29,777 nt of DNA from JBBRTJ01 sp038244535 (GCA_038244535.1 JBBRTJ010000041.1:1-29777); one strand, 5' to 3'. Positions 8,097 through 16,860 are shown, numbered from the stretch's first letter. Numbers and translations are program-made. Notes: a model not told the origin generated them from the letters alone.

Positions 8097-8102
8097 AACC
8101 TA
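8097..8102 (-). promoter_or_regulatory. Putative -10 box (TAGGTT) of a leaderless phosphatase gene
   Basis: TAGGTT read on the minus strand ends 6 nt before the ATG at 8090. Confidence 0.45.
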
Positions 8103-8141
8103 CGTGGGCCGAATCGGGATCAAGCCCAGGGGCAACGTGAC

Positions 8142-8147
8142 TACGGT
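8142..8147 (+). promoter_or_regulatory. Putative -10 box (TACGGT) of the ABC exporter operon
   Basis: TACGGT lies 9 nt before the ATG at 8157, without any ribosome binding site in between, consistent with a leaderless transcript. Confidence 0.5.
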
Positions 8148-8156
8148 CGGCCCGCG

Positions 8157-9157
<1,001 letters not shown>

Positions 9158-9161
<4 letters not shown>

Positions 9162-10033
9162 GCGAACGTCCTGCTCCTGCGGCGCTGACACTCGGCGCGC
9201 CGACCGTTCCCGGGCCCGAGCAGGGCCGGGTCCGATCGATCATCGACGTGTACCTGACCGGCATGCGCATGGCGGTGATCAGTCAGTTCCAGTACCGGGC
9301 CGCCAACTACTTCTACATGATCGGCATGATCGCTGAGCCGGTCATCTACCTCGTCGTGTGGTCGACGGTGGCAGAGGCCAACGGCGGTTCGGTCAGCGGC
9401 TACACCGCGGGCACGTTTGCCGCCTACTACATCGTCTGGACGCTCGTTCGGAACATGAACATCGTCTTCACGCCCTACGGGTGGGAGACCCGCATCCGCG
9501 AAGGTGAGCTGTCGGGCCAGCTCCTGCGGCCGCTCCACCCCCTCAACCTCGACCTCGCCTACTTCGCGGGGTGGAAGGTCGTGGTGATCGTGCTGTGGCT
9601 ACCCCTCGCCGCGGTGCTCTCGCTCGTGTTCCATCCGTCGCTCAGCCCGACCCTGAGCCAGGTGGTGGTGTTTGCCATTGCCATCTGGGGGGCGTACCTG
9701 ATCCGGTCGATGTTCCTGTGGCTGCTCGGCCTCGTCACGTTCTGGACCACTCGCATCGGCGCGCTCTACCAGCTCTACTTCAGCGCCGAGCTGTTGCTGT
9801 CGGGCCGGCTCGTCCCGATGGACCTCATGCCGAGCTGGGTGCAGACGCTGGCCTGGTTCCTGCCGTTCCAGTGGACCTTCGGGTTCCCCATCACCGCACT
9901 GGTCGGGCCGATCGACGACGGCGAGCTGGTCACCGGGCTGGCCATGCAGGTGCTCTGGATCACGATCGGCGCCCTGGCGGTGCGGGTGGTGTGGCGTCGA
10001 GCCATCCGGCGCTACTCGGCGGTCGGCGGATGA
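9158..10033 (+). CDS. ABC-2 type exporter permease 1 (COG4587 type)
   Basis: A 291-residue membrane protein with about six hydrophobic helices. The start is the GTG of a GTGA overlap with the ATPase gene, giving translational coupling; longer upstream in-frame sequence is the antisense-like shadow of the ATPase gene. The conserved cytoplasmic segment TRIREGELSGQLLRPLHP is typical of this permease family and contains the ExxLxxxLLRP-like coupling region that contacts the ATPase. The gene ends in an ATGA overlap with the second permease, so the three subunits form one exporter complex in the inner membrane. Confidence 0.9.
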
Positions 10034-10833
10034 CCCGGCCGCATGTGCTTGGCGGCTTTCGGCTGGCGTGGCTCTCGTTTCGCGTCGGGGCGTTGAACGA
10101 GCTGCAGTACCGGGCCAACTTCTTCATCCAGCTCGCGCAGTCAGCCGTGGCGGTGGGAACGGGGCTGGTGGCACTGGCGCTCGTGTTCTCCCACACCGAC
10201 GAGCTCGGCGGCTGGACCCGACCGGAGCTGCTCGTGGTCATGGGCCTGTTCACGATCATGGGCGGGATCATCGCCACCGTGATCCAGCCCAACATGCAGC
10301 GCCTGATCGACGACGTGCGCCTCGGCACCCTCGACTACGTGCTCACCCGCCCCGAGGACGCGCAGCTCCTCGTGAGCGTGCGCGAGATCCGCATCTGGAG
10401 CCTGGTCGACGTGCTGACCGGCATCATCGTGGTCGCCGTGGGCATCGCCCAGCTCCCGGGAGGCGTGACCATCGGCGGGGTGCTCGAGGCGGCGGTCCTG
10501 CTGCTGCTGGGCGCCGTGATGGTCTACTGCTTCCTGCTCATCGTCACCTCGGGAGCCTTCTGGTTCGTGCGCATGGACCAGATCCAGGAGCTCTTCGACG
10601 GCATCTACCGCGCCGGTCAGTACCCGGTCGGCATCTATCCGGGGTGGCTGCGGTTCGGGCTCACGTTCCTGGTGCCGCTGGCCTTCGCCATCACCGTGCC
10701 GGCCGAGGCCATGACCGGTCGGCTCGATGCCGTGACCGTGCTGGGCGCCGTCGCCCTGACGGTGGCCGCGCTGACGCTGACCCGGGTCGTGTGGCGCCGG
10801 GGTTTGCGCCGCTACGGCGGCGCATCGTCGTAG
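10030..10833 (+). CDS. ABC-2 type exporter permease 2 (COG3694 type)
   Basis: A 267-residue, roughly six-helix membrane protein starting at the ATG of an ATGA overlap with permease 1. The LIDDVRLGTLDYVLTRPEDAQ segment (about residues 97-117) is the equivalent coupling motif (xGTLDYxLxRP) of the partner family, and both permeases end in a basic WRRxxRRY motif, suggesting an old duplication. It is the last gene of the operon; the following 151 bases hold the repeats and promoter of the next gene. Confidence 0.9.
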   Translation: MTRPHVLGGFRLAWLSFRVGALNELQYRANFFIQLAQSAVAVGTGLVALALVFSHTDELGGWTRPELLVVMGLFTIMGGIIATVIQPNMQRLIDDVRLGTLDYVLTRPEDAQLLVSVREIRIWSLVDVLTGIIVVAVGIAQLPGGVTIGGVLEAAVLLLLGAVMVYCFLLIVTSGAFWFVRMDQIQELFDGIYRAGQYPVGIYPGWLRFGLTFLVPLAFAITVPAEAMTGRLDAVTVLGAVALTVAALTLTRVVWRRGLRRYGGASS

Positions 10834-10901
10834 CCGCGGATCGTCACGCCGCTCGACGGTCGTGGCATCGGCTCATGAAGCCTCTGCCCCTGCTGGCCCC
10901 T

Positions 10902-10961
10902 CCACGTTGGGAGCAACCGCTCACGAGGCCTCCTGCTCCGCCACGTTGGGAGCAACCGCTC
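10902..10961 (+). repeat. Two exact 21-bp direct repeats upstream of an SDR gene (operator-like)
   Basis: The same 21 bases, beginning CCACGTTGGG, occur at 10902-10922 and 10941-10961, 39 bp apart. Each contains the dyad GTTG-N4-CAAC (10906-10917 and 10945-10956). The second copy covers the place where a -35 element should be, 10 bases before the putative -10 box at 10971. The layout suggests a regulator binding site. No dedicated regulator gene adjoins it. Confidence 0.6.
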
Positions 10962-10970
10962 CTTCCCCCG

Positions 10971-10976
10971 TACCCT
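10971..10976 (+). promoter_or_regulatory. Putative -10 box (TACCCT) of a leaderless SDR gene
   Basis: TACCCT is 8 nt before the ATG at 10985. It supports that ATG over an in-frame GTG at 10862, whose extra 41 codons would translate the direct repeats. Confidence 0.45.
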
Positions 10977-10984
10977 CGCCGCCC

Positions 10985-11752
10985 ATGGACGCCCTCGCGC
11001 TGTTTCGCCTCGATGGTCAGGTCGCTGTGGTCACGGGCGGTGGGACCGGCATCGGCCGGGCCATCGCGCTTGGCCTCGCCAGTGCCGGCGCCGACGTGGT
11101 GGTCGCCGGCCGCCGCCTCGGGCCGATCGAAGCTGTGGCCTCTGAGATCGAGGCTCTCGGCCGGCGTTCGCTCGCGGTTTCGGCCGACGTCACGATCCGG
11201 GCTGACCTCGACCGGTTGGCCGATGCTGCGGTGGCCGCTCTTGGTCCGGTGACGATCTGGGTCAACAACGCCGGCGGGTTGCAGGGCGAGCCGATGAAGG
11301 TCCTGACCGAGGTGACCGAGGAGTCGTGGCACACGATCGTCGACCGGAACTTCACCGCGGTGTGGATGGCCAGCGCCGTCGCCCAACGGGTCCTGAGTGA
11401 CGGGGGCTGCATCATCAACCTCTCGTCCACTGGAGGGAGCTCACTTGGCGCTCCCGGCCACGGGGTGTACTCGGCGGCGAAAGCTGCGGTGAACCACCTC
11501 ACCCGCACGCTCGCCCTCGAGTGCGCCCCTCGACGCATCCGCGTCAACGCCATCGCCCCGGGCCACACCCGCACCGAGGACTACGACGAGGCGTCCGGCT
11601 TCGACGACGCGAAGTACGCCAAGCTCGCCACCAAGCAGCCGCTGGGGCGGCTCGGGTGCGACGACGACTTCGCCGGCGCTGCCGTCTACCTCGCCTCGAG
11701 GGCGTCGTCGTGGGTCACCGGCCAGATCCTGACCGTGAGCGGTACGCCCTGA
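10985..11752 (+). CDS. SDR family NAD(P)-dependent oxidoreductase
   Basis: A 255-residue classical short-chain dehydrogenase/reductase: cofactor motif TGGGTGIG at 17-24, NNAG at 94-97, and catalytic Ser148, Tyr162, Lys166 (YSAAK). AGRR at 41-44, after strand 2, favours NADP(H) over NAD(H). The C-terminal VTGQILTVSG is the usual ending of this family, which includes FabG-like and 7-alpha-hydroxysteroid-dehydrogenase-like enzymes. The substrate is unknown. It is convergent with the second SDR gene and preceded by paired direct repeats that probably control it. Confidence 0.93.
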   Translation: MDALALFRLDGQVAVVTGGGTGIGRAIALGLASAGADVVVAGRRLGPIEAVASEIEALGRRSLAVSADVTIRADLDRLADAAVAALGPVTIWVNNAGGLQGEPMKVLTEVTEESWHTIVDRNFTAVWMASAVAQRVLSDGGCIINLSSTGGSSLGAPGHGVYSAAKAAVNHLTRTLALECAPRRIRVNAIAPGHTRTEDYDEASGFDDAKYAKLATKQPLGRLGCDDDFAGAAVYLASRASSWVTGQILTVSGTP

Positions 11753-11773
11753 TCGCGAAGCGGTGAGCGCGGG

Positions 11774-12646
11774 TCAGGCGCGCAGGTCGACGCCGAACGC
11801 GGCTGCGAAGGCGTCGTGGTAGGCGTCGTCATCGGGGTGATCGGCGAGGGCCACCCACTCCTCGTCGGTGATCTGCTGACGGCCGGCGATGAGCTCGGGA
11901 CCACCCCACGACACGGGGTAGCGGAGCTTGGGGGCGTCGGTGGTGATGGCGTGGTGGACGAGGGCGGCGACCTCGAACGGGTCAGTGGCGTGGGCGAGCC
12001 CGGCTGCATAGAACTGGAACAGCCGCCGGTAGGCGTCGTCGTAGGCGCCGCTCTGGTTGGGGGCGTCGATGTTCTTGGCAAAGATCGCCGACTTGGTCAC
12101 CCCGGGCTCGACGATCGCCACTCGGATGCCGAACGGCGCCAGCTCCTGGGCCAGGCCCTCGCTCAGGCCCTCGAACGCCCACTTCGACGCGACGTAGGGC
12201 GACTGGGCCAGCGGGGCGACTCGGCCCGCGACCGAGGTGATGTTCACGATGCAGCCACTGCGCCGCTCGCGCATCTGGGGCAGCAGCGCCTGCAGGCAGC
12301 GCACCGCTCCGCACAGGTTCACGTCCATCACCGACAGGTAGAGCGACGGTGGGCACTCCTCGGCCACTGCGTTGCCGCCGATGCCGGCGTTGTTGACGAG
12401 CACGTCGACGTGTCCGGCCTCGGCCAGCACGCGGGCCAGGCCGATGCGCACCGAGTCGTCGTCGGCGACGTCGAGCACGACGAGGTTCACGGTGACGCCT
12501 CGCTCGGCGGCCATGGCGTTGAGCTTGGTGGCCTTGTCGAGGCTGCGCACCGTGCCGTACACGGTGTGGCCCTGCTCGGCGAGGTGGATGGCGATGGCGC
12601 GCCCGATGCCGGAGTTCGCGCCGGTGACGACCGAGACGGTGGACAT
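11774..12646 (-). CDS. SDR family oxidoreductase
   Basis: A 290-residue SDR with TGANSGIG at 8-15, NNAG at 85-88, and catalytic Ser138, Tyr151, Lys155 (YVASK). It has the longer C-terminal region (VEPGVTKSAIF onward) of the retinol-dehydrogenase-like/classical SDR subgroup that acts on larger hydrophobic substrates. I place the start at ATG 12646, with a TAGCGT box 8 nt upstream; ten further in-frame codons would be nontypical. The TetR gene lies just upstream on the same strand (66-base gap) and may control it, although it also has its own probable promoter. Confidence 0.93.
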   Translation of the reverse strand: MSTVSVVTGANSGIGRAIAIHLAEQGHTVYGTVRSLDKATKLNAMAAERGVTVNLVVLDVADDDSVRIGLARVLAEAGHVDVLVNNAGIGGNAVAEECPPSLYLSVMDVNLCGAVRCLQALLPQMRERRSGCIVNITSVAGRVAPLAQSPYVASKWAFEGLSEGLAQELAPFGIRVAIVEPGVTKSAIFAKNIDAPNQSGAYDDAYRRLFQFYAAGLAHATDPFEVAALVHHAITTDAPKLRYPVSWGGPELIAGRQQITDEEWVALADHPDDDAYHDAFAAAFGVDLRA

Positions 12647-12654
12647 GGGCGCGC

Positions 12655-12660
12655 ACGCTA
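12655..12660 (-). promoter_or_regulatory. Putative -10 box (TAGCGT) of a leaderless SDR gene
   Basis: TAGCGT read on the minus strand ends 8 nt before the ATG at 12646. Confidence 0.5.
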
Positions 12661-12712
12661 GGCGCCCGCTCAGCACGGCCGAGCCGCCCGCTCAGCCGTG
12701 GCTCGGCTGGCG

Positions 12713-13426
12713 CTACCCGCGCAGTCCGAGGGTGACCGCCACCGTGCGCATCTCGTGGTCGAACCAGGCCTCGTGGTCGTCGATGACGTTGTGCAGGTGC
12801 CCGAAGAGCTCGAGGTTGATCGCCCCGAACAGCTGGGCCCACGCCATGAGCCCTGCTGCCCACAGGGGTTCGGGGAGCTCGGGTAGGAGGCGCTCGCGCA
12901 ATGCGGTGAGGTCGGCTCGCACTCGGCGCGTCGGCTTCAACGGCTCACGGGGCTCCAAGGCCCCCGAGCGGTAGCCATCGAGGAGGATCGTGATCAGCAC
13001 CGCCGTGATGCGGCTTGCCGGCCCCACGGTGTCTTGGGGCGCTGCGTAGCCCGGGACGGGACTCCCATAGACGAGCGCGTACTCGTGGGGGTTGGCCAGC
13101 GCCCAGGCCCGCACGGCACGGCACACCGCGAGCCATCGCCCGTCGAGGTCGGCCCGCCGGCACCTGGCGTCGGCGTTCTCGGCGGTCTCGCCGACGGCGT
13201 CGTAGGCGTCGATGATCAGCGCGGTGAGCAGGTCGTCACGGCTCGGGTAGTAGCGGTAGATGGCGGACGAGACCATGCCGAGCTCGCGCGCCACGGCCCG
13301 AAGCGAGAGTGCTGCGCTGCCATCGACGGCGAGCTGCCGGCGGGCCGCCTCCTTGATCTCCAAGGTGATCTCGGCCCGAGCCCGCTCACGGGCGGTACGG
13401 GCGGCGGGTGCCGTGGTGCTGGCCAT
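12713..13426 (-). CDS. TetR/AcrR family repressor (WHG-type C-terminal domain)
   Basis: A 237-residue regulator. The N-terminal helix-turn-helix runs over about residues 24-70, with LSLRAVARELGMVSSAIYRY as the recognition part followed by PSRDDLL. The C-terminal half (HEYALVYGSPVPGY, about 113-126) fits the WHG-type ligand-binding domain of actinobacterial TetR proteins. It is divergent from the epimerase-like gene and upstream of an SDR on its own strand. The intergenic region has three copies of one palindromic sequence, which are its likely operators, giving autoregulation and control of the divergent gene. A CAGGAT box (13433-13438, minus strand) lies 6 nt before the ATG. The ligand is unknown. 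Confidence 0.92.
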   Translation of the reverse strand: MASTTAPAARTARERARAEITLEIKEAARRQLAVDGSAALSLRAVARELGMVSSAIYRYYPSRDDLLTALIIDAYDAVGETAENADARCRRADLDGRWLAVCRAVRAWALANPHEYALVYGSPVPGYAAPQDTVGPASRITAVLITILLDGYRSGALEPREPLKPTRRVRADLTALRERLLPELPEPLWAAGLMAWAQLFGAINLELFGHLHNVIDDHEAWFDHEMRTVAVTLGLRG

Positions 13427-13443
13427 GGCGTCATCCTGTCAGA

Positions 13444-13537
13444 GTCGAGAGCAGTGACATACGTCAAGAGCAGTGCTCTTGACTCGGCGAGGCTACGTAT
13501 GAGACTGTTGATCTTGTTCAAGAGCAGTGCTCACATA
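13444..13537. promoter_or_regulatory. Three-site TetR operator region
   Basis: The central site (13463-13483) is a perfect palindrome: arms GTCAAGAGCA and TGCTCTTGAC around one G. A second site (13517-13537) keeps 9 of 10 left-arm bases and the TGCTC of the right arm. A third (13444-13464) keeps 9 of 10 left-arm bases with a degenerate right arm. The outer sites overlap the putative promoters of the TetR gene and of the epimerase-like gene. A further CTCAC-N5-GTGAG dyad follows at 13530-13544. Confidence 0.75.
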
Positions 13538-13541
13538 TGGT
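13514..13541 (+). promoter_or_regulatory. Putative promoter of the epimerase-like gene (TTGTTC / TATGGT)
   Basis: TTGTTC (13514-13519) and TATGGT (13536-13541) are 16 bp apart, and the downstream operator site fills the spacer. Transcription from here would begin near 13548, leaving the ribosome binding site GAAGGGA (13551-13557) and the ATG at 13567 on the message but excluding the ATG at 13537. Confidence 0.4.
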
Positions 13542-13566
13542 GAGTGGACCGAAGGGACCCAGCGAG

Positions 13567-14508
13567 ATGGCCAAGCACGTGATCGTCGGAGCGGGACCAG
13601 TGGGACAGGCCACGGCCGCTGTCCTCCTGGGCCTCGGGCACGAGGTGACGGTGGTGACCCGCAGTGGCACGAAGGTGCCCGGAGCGAAGGCAGTCGTGGC
13701 CGATGCGGCAGATGCTGCGGCCCTGACTGCGGCCACCCAGGGCGCGGTAGCCATCTACAACTGCGCCAACCCCCCGTACACGAAGTGGGCCGAGCAGTGG
13801 CCCCCGATCGCGGCGGCGATGCTGACCGCCGCTGAGCGCACCGGCGCGGTGCTGGCCACGACCGGCAACCTGTACGGCTACGGGCCGCTCGATCACCCGA
13901 TGCGCGAGACCGACGCCCTGGCTGCCAGCGGCACCAAGGGCCGGGTCCGGGCCCAGATGTGGATCGACGCCAAGGCCGCCCACGACGCCGGCCGGGTCCG
14001 GGCCACCGAGGTGCGTGCCTCTGACTACTTCGGTCCGCTCGTGCTCGACTCGGCTCTCGGTGAGCGGGTCGTGCCCAAGGTGCTGTCCGGCAAGGGCGTG
14101 AGCGTGCTGGGTGATCCCGACGCGCTGCACTCGTTCACCTACGTCCCCGACGTGGCCCGCACCCTGGTCGCCGTGGCCACCGACGAGCGGGCGTGGGGCC
14201 GTCCCTGGCACGTGCCCTCCACGCCGGCGCTCACCCAGCGAGAGACGATCGCCCGGATGGGCAAGGCCGCCGGGGTCGAGCCCGTGAAGGTCAAGGCCGT
14301 TCCGCCGTTCGCGCTCGCCGCGCTCGGCGTCGTCATGCCCGTGATGCGCGAGCTGAAGGAGACCGCCTACCAGTTCAACGAGGCCTTCGTGCTCGACTCG
14401 TCGGCCACGACCGCCACCTTCGGCCTCGAAGCCACCCCGCTGGACGAGGCCCTGGCCGCCACCGTTGCCTGGTTCCGCTCCCGAGCCGCGCAGCCGAAGG
14501 CCGCCTGA
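13567..14508 (+). CDS. NAD-dependent epimerase/dehydratase-like (atypical SDR) protein
   Basis: A 313-residue protein with an N-terminal Rossmann fold, GAGPVGQ at 8-14, then the sequence pattern of extended/atypical SDRs (NLYGYGP at about 102-108, RASDYFGP, SFTYVPDVARTL). The classical YxxxK pair is not obvious: the region has WIDAKAAHD instead, so catalysis may differ or it may act as a nucleotide-sugar or NAD(P)-binding reductase of the NmrA/epimerase type. I chose ATG 13567 because GAAGGGA precedes it by 9 nt; the upstream in-frame ATG at 13537 lies inside the operator. It is divergent from, and very likely repressed by, the TetR protein. Confidence 0.88.
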   Translation: MAKHVIVGAGPVGQATAAVLLGLGHEVTVVTRSGTKVPGAKAVVADAADAAALTAATQGAVAIYNCANPPYTKWAEQWPPIAAAMLTAAERTGAVLATTGNLYGYGPLDHPMRETDALAASGTKGRVRAQMWIDAKAAHDAGRVRATEVRASDYFGPLVLDSALGERVVPKVLSGKGVSVLGDPDALHSFTYVPDVARTLVAVATDERAWGRPWHVPSTPALTQRETIARMGKAAGVEPVKVKAVPPFALAALGVVMPVMRELKETAYQFNEAFVLDSSATTATFGLEATPLDEALAATVAWFRSRAAQPKAA

Positions 14509-14675
14509 CTGCCGAGCGGTCCCAGCCGTTGAACATCCCGGCCCGGTAACCCTGCCACGAGCGATGGCTCGATCACCCCAGCGCGCGACCTGGCCGCGCT
14601 CCTGCGCGACTCGCTGCTGGCGGTCGACGCCCCCGACGACCACCTGGTGCGCCTCGGTCTTGGCTGACCGCGACC

Positions 14676-14681
14676 TACGGT
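14676..14681 (+). promoter_or_regulatory. Putative -10 box (TACGGT) of a leaderless nitroreductase gene
   Basis: TACGGT is 7 nt before the ATG at 14689; the in-frame GTG at 14680 overlaps the box and is therefore an unlikely start. Confidence 0.45.
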
Positions 14682-14688
14682 GGCGGCC

Positions 14689-15351
14689 ATGCCCATCGAT
14701 CGCGCTGCTGCTGATGCCCTCCTCACCACCACCCGATCGGTGCGCAAGCGCCTCGACTTCACCCGTCCGGTGCCGGCCGAGCTGATCCTCGAGTGCATCG
14801 ACATCGCCCTCCAGGCGCCGACTGGCACCAACGCGCAGGGCTGGCAGTGGATGGTGGTGACCGACCCGGCCAAGAAGAAGGCGATCGCCGACCTCTACCG
14901 CAAGGGCGGCGAGATCATGAGCGGCCAGGGCTACCCGCCGCCCCTGCCGGAGGGCGATCCCCGCATCCCGTCCACCGCCCGGGTGATGGACTCGGCCACG
15001 TACCTGGCCGGCTGCCTCGAGGACGCTCCCGCGTTCGTGATCCCCTGCATCGAGGGGCGCGTCGAGAACATGCCGATGGTGGTCGCGCAGGCGTCGACGT
15101 ACGGCTCGATCCTGCCGGCGGCGTGGAGCTTCATGCTCGCCGCCCGCGCCCGCGGGCTGGGTACGGCGTGGACCAGCATCCACCTGTTCTTCGAAAAGGA
15201 CGTGAGCGAGCTGCTGGGCATCCCCGCCAACTACACGCAGGTGGCGCTGTTCCCGGTCGCCTACTACACGGGCGACGACTTCAAGCCCGCCGACCGCCTG
15301 CCCGCGGGTCCCCTCACCCATTGGGACACCTGGGGCACCCACCAAGGCTGA
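14689..15351 (+). CDS. Nitroreductase family FMN-dependent oxidoreductase
   Basis: A 220-residue protein of the nitroreductase fold. The N-terminal TTRSVRKRLDFTRPVP (about 10-25) carries the RSxRxF-like FMN phosphate-binding motif. APTGTNAQGWQW (about 43-54) is the usual second FMN segment, and the C-terminal ARARGLGTAWTSIHLF forms the dimer/flavin site. It reduces nitro or quinone groups, or related substrates, with NAD(P)H as a homodimer in the cytoplasm. The 180 bases upstream contain no gene I can support. The lipoprotein gene starts 4 bases after its stop, so the two may be co-transcribed. Confidence 0.92.
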   Translation: MPIDRAAADALLTTTRSVRKRLDFTRPVPAELILECIDIALQAPTGTNAQGWQWMVVTDPAKKKAIADLYRKGGEIMSGQGYPPPLPEGDPRIPSTARVMDSATYLAGCLEDAPAFVIPCIEGRVENMPMVVAQASTYGSILPAAWSFMLAARARGLGTAWTSIHLFFEKDVSELLGIPANYTQVALFPVAYYTGDDFKPADRLPAGPLTHWDTWGTHQG

Positions 15352-15355
15352 TCGA

Positions 15356-16300
15356 GTGGCTCATCAGTCCGGCCGTGCTCGCCTTGCCGTCCCATGGATC
15401 GTCGCGGTGGCACTGGCCGTCGTCGCCTCTGGGTGCGGAGCGAACCCGCGCCAAGGCGCGAGCGACGTGACGGCGAGCGGGTCGACATCGACATCGACAC
15501 CGACATCGACATCGACATCGACGTCCCCTGACGCAGTCGTTGCAGATGCAACCACCGCCGCCAGTCCCGCGCTGTCGACCACGAGCCCGGTGGCGGCTTC
15601 GTCAACCGTGGCGACCTTGCCGGCCACCAGCAAACCGCATGCTCCCGCCCCCACGACCACGCGCCCGCCCTCGACGACCGCGGCCGCCACCACGACGACC
15701 ACGGCCGGTCCCGCCGCGTTCCCGGTGTCCGTGAACGTCGGCAACGCCACCCAGGTGATCACCGTTGCCTCCCGTGGCACCACCGCCACCGTGCAGGCCT
15801 GGCAGCGCTCCGCCGGCGGCACCTGGGCGCCGGTGGTCGGCCTCGGGCCGGTCGGTGCCTTCGTCGGCCGAGGCGGGGTCGGCGCCACCAAGCGCGAGGG
15901 CGACGGGCGCACGCCTGCGGGCACGTTCACCATGAGCCAGGCGTTCGGCCTGCAGGGCAACCCGGGCACGGCGCTGCCCTATCGCACCGTCGACGCGGCC
16001 AGCTACTGGGTCAGCGACCCGGCCAGTGCGACCTACAACACCTGGCAGGAGTGCAGCGCCGGGTGCTCGTTCAACACCGCCCTTGGCGAGCACCTCATCG
16101 GCTACGCCTCCGCCTACCAGCACGCCGTCGTGATCGACTACAACCGCTTCCCCGTGTCGGCCGGTGCCGGATCAGCCATCTTCCTGCACGTCAGCACGGG
16201 TGGCCCCACCGCCGGCTGCGTGTCGGTGCCCGCCGCCAGCCTCGTGGCGCTCATGCGCTGGCTCGACCCGGCCCAGCACCCCCGCATCGCCATCGGCTGA
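15356..16300 (+). CDS. L,D-transpeptidase (YkuD) domain lipoprotein
   Basis: A 314-residue exported protein with a GTG start. Residues 1-26 form a signal peptide ending in VASGC, a lipobox-like site with Cys27 as the candidate lipidated residue. A Ser/Thr/Pro/Ala-rich linker (about 33-120) follows, part of it built from a hexanucleotide repeat. The C-terminal domain (about 122-314) is a YkuD fold with the catalytic motif HVSTGGPTAGC: His278 and nucleophile Cys288. Such enzymes make 3-3 cross-links in, or attach proteins to, peptidoglycan. The lipobox is imperfect (Ala at -3), so cleavage by ordinary signal peptidase is possible. It lies 4 bases after the nitroreductase gene. Confidence 0.88.
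   Translation: MAHQSGRARLAVPWIVAVALAVVASGCGANPRQGASDVTASGSTSTSTPTSTSTSTSPDAVVADATTAASPALSTTSPVAASSTVATLPATSKPHAPAPTTTRPPSTTAAATTTTTAGPAAFPVSVNVGNATQVITVASRGTTATVQAWQRSAGGTWAPVVGLGPVGAFVGRGGVGATKREGDGRTPAGTFTMSQAFGLQGNPGTALPYRTVDAASYWVSDPASATYNTWQECSAGCSFNTALGEHLIGYASAYQHAVVIDYNRFPVSAGAGSAIFLHVSTGGPTAGCVSVPAASLVALMRWLDPAQHPRIAIG
15482..15523 (+). repeat. In-frame hexanucleotide tandem repeat (seven TCGACA-like units)
   Basis: Seven consecutive 6-bp units, TCGACA with a CCGACA in the middle and a final TCGACG, encode alternating Ser-Thr in the linker of the lipoprotein. Because the unit is 6 bp, gain or loss of copies would change linker length without a frameshift. Confidence 0.9.
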
Positions 16301-16438
16301 CAACGGTGGTGCCTGCGGGCCATGACGCCGACGGGTCAGCGGGGTTCTCGGTGCAATCCGTCGCAGTGCTGGGACTGAGCGGACCGGGAACCGAGCCCGC
16401 ACCGCCGCATCGCCATCGGCTGACGACACTGATGCCTG
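16276..16438 (+). repeat. Imperfect 40-bp duplication of the 3' end of the L,D-transpeptidase gene
   Basis: Bases 16276-16315, which cover the last codons and stop of the lipoprotein gene, recur at 16399-16438 with 35 of 40 identical, including an exact 20-bp block (16282-16301 and 16405-16424). The copies are 123 bp apart. The second copy falls in the short gap before the convergent EthD-like gene. The rest of the gap (16316-16398) holds nothing else I recognise. Confidence 0.8.
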
Positions 16439-16445
16439 ATGGAGT

Positions 16446-16814
16446 TCATGTCCCGGCTCCGCGGCGGTCCGGTACGTCGTCGGCATGGGCGTCCACCACC
16501 CACATTCGGGTCGTGCCCTGGTCCAGGAAGTTGCGTTCGTCCACCCGGATCTGGTCGAGGACCACAGGATCGGTCAAGGCCTGACGCCACGCCTGGTAGT
16601 CGTCGTCCGTGGCAAACACCAGCTCGGTCACGACGTCGAAGTCCATGTCGGGCTGGCCGGGGCGAAACGGGCCTTCGAGGTAGTTGCGCCGGTACTCCTG
16701 GTAGTAGGGCAGCAGTCGGTTGACCAGCGGGGCGTGATGTTGCTCGTAGTACTCACGGAACTGTTCACGGCTCAGATCCGGTCGTCGCTTGATGAAGACA
16801 AGGACCTTGGGCAA
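16446..16814 (-). CDS. EthD-domain protein (dimeric alpha-beta barrel)
   Basis: About 122 residues. The sequence begins PKVLVFIKRRPDLSREQFREYYEQHHAPLV, the N-terminal strand-helix of EthD/ferredoxin-like barrel proteins with the conserved HHAPLV. It continues with a DFDVVTELVFATDDDYQAW strand-helix, as in proteins first seen in ETBE-degradation operons and in polyketide/aromatic metabolism. I place the start at TTG 16814 because GAGGGAGA stands 4 nt before it and homology begins right there; upstream in-frame codons look non-coding. The exact role is unknown. It is divergent from the truncated nucleotidyltransferase remnant. Confidence 0.82.
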   Translation of the reverse strand: MPKVLVFIKRRPDLSREQFREYYEQHHAPLVNRLLPYYQEYRRNYLEGPFRPGQPDMDFDVVTELVFATDDDYQAWRQALTDPVVLDQIRVDERNFLDQGTTRMWVVDAHADDVPDRRGAGT

Positions 16815-16860
16815 CTGGTCTCCCTCGTGGCGAGCTGGCGGGAGTCGACCTGTCGGCCCG

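Noticed and set aside
14533..14667. Short frame with a leucine-rich stretch (ARDLAALLRDSLLAVDAPDD) before the nitroreductase gene
   Set aside because: Looks faintly protein-like but has no credible start codon, no ribosome binding site and no recognised family.
13531..15345. 604-codon minus-strand frame opposite the epimerase-like and nitroreductase genes
   Set aside because: Low-complexity Gly/Arg/His translation, no motif; both genes on the plus strand are clear.
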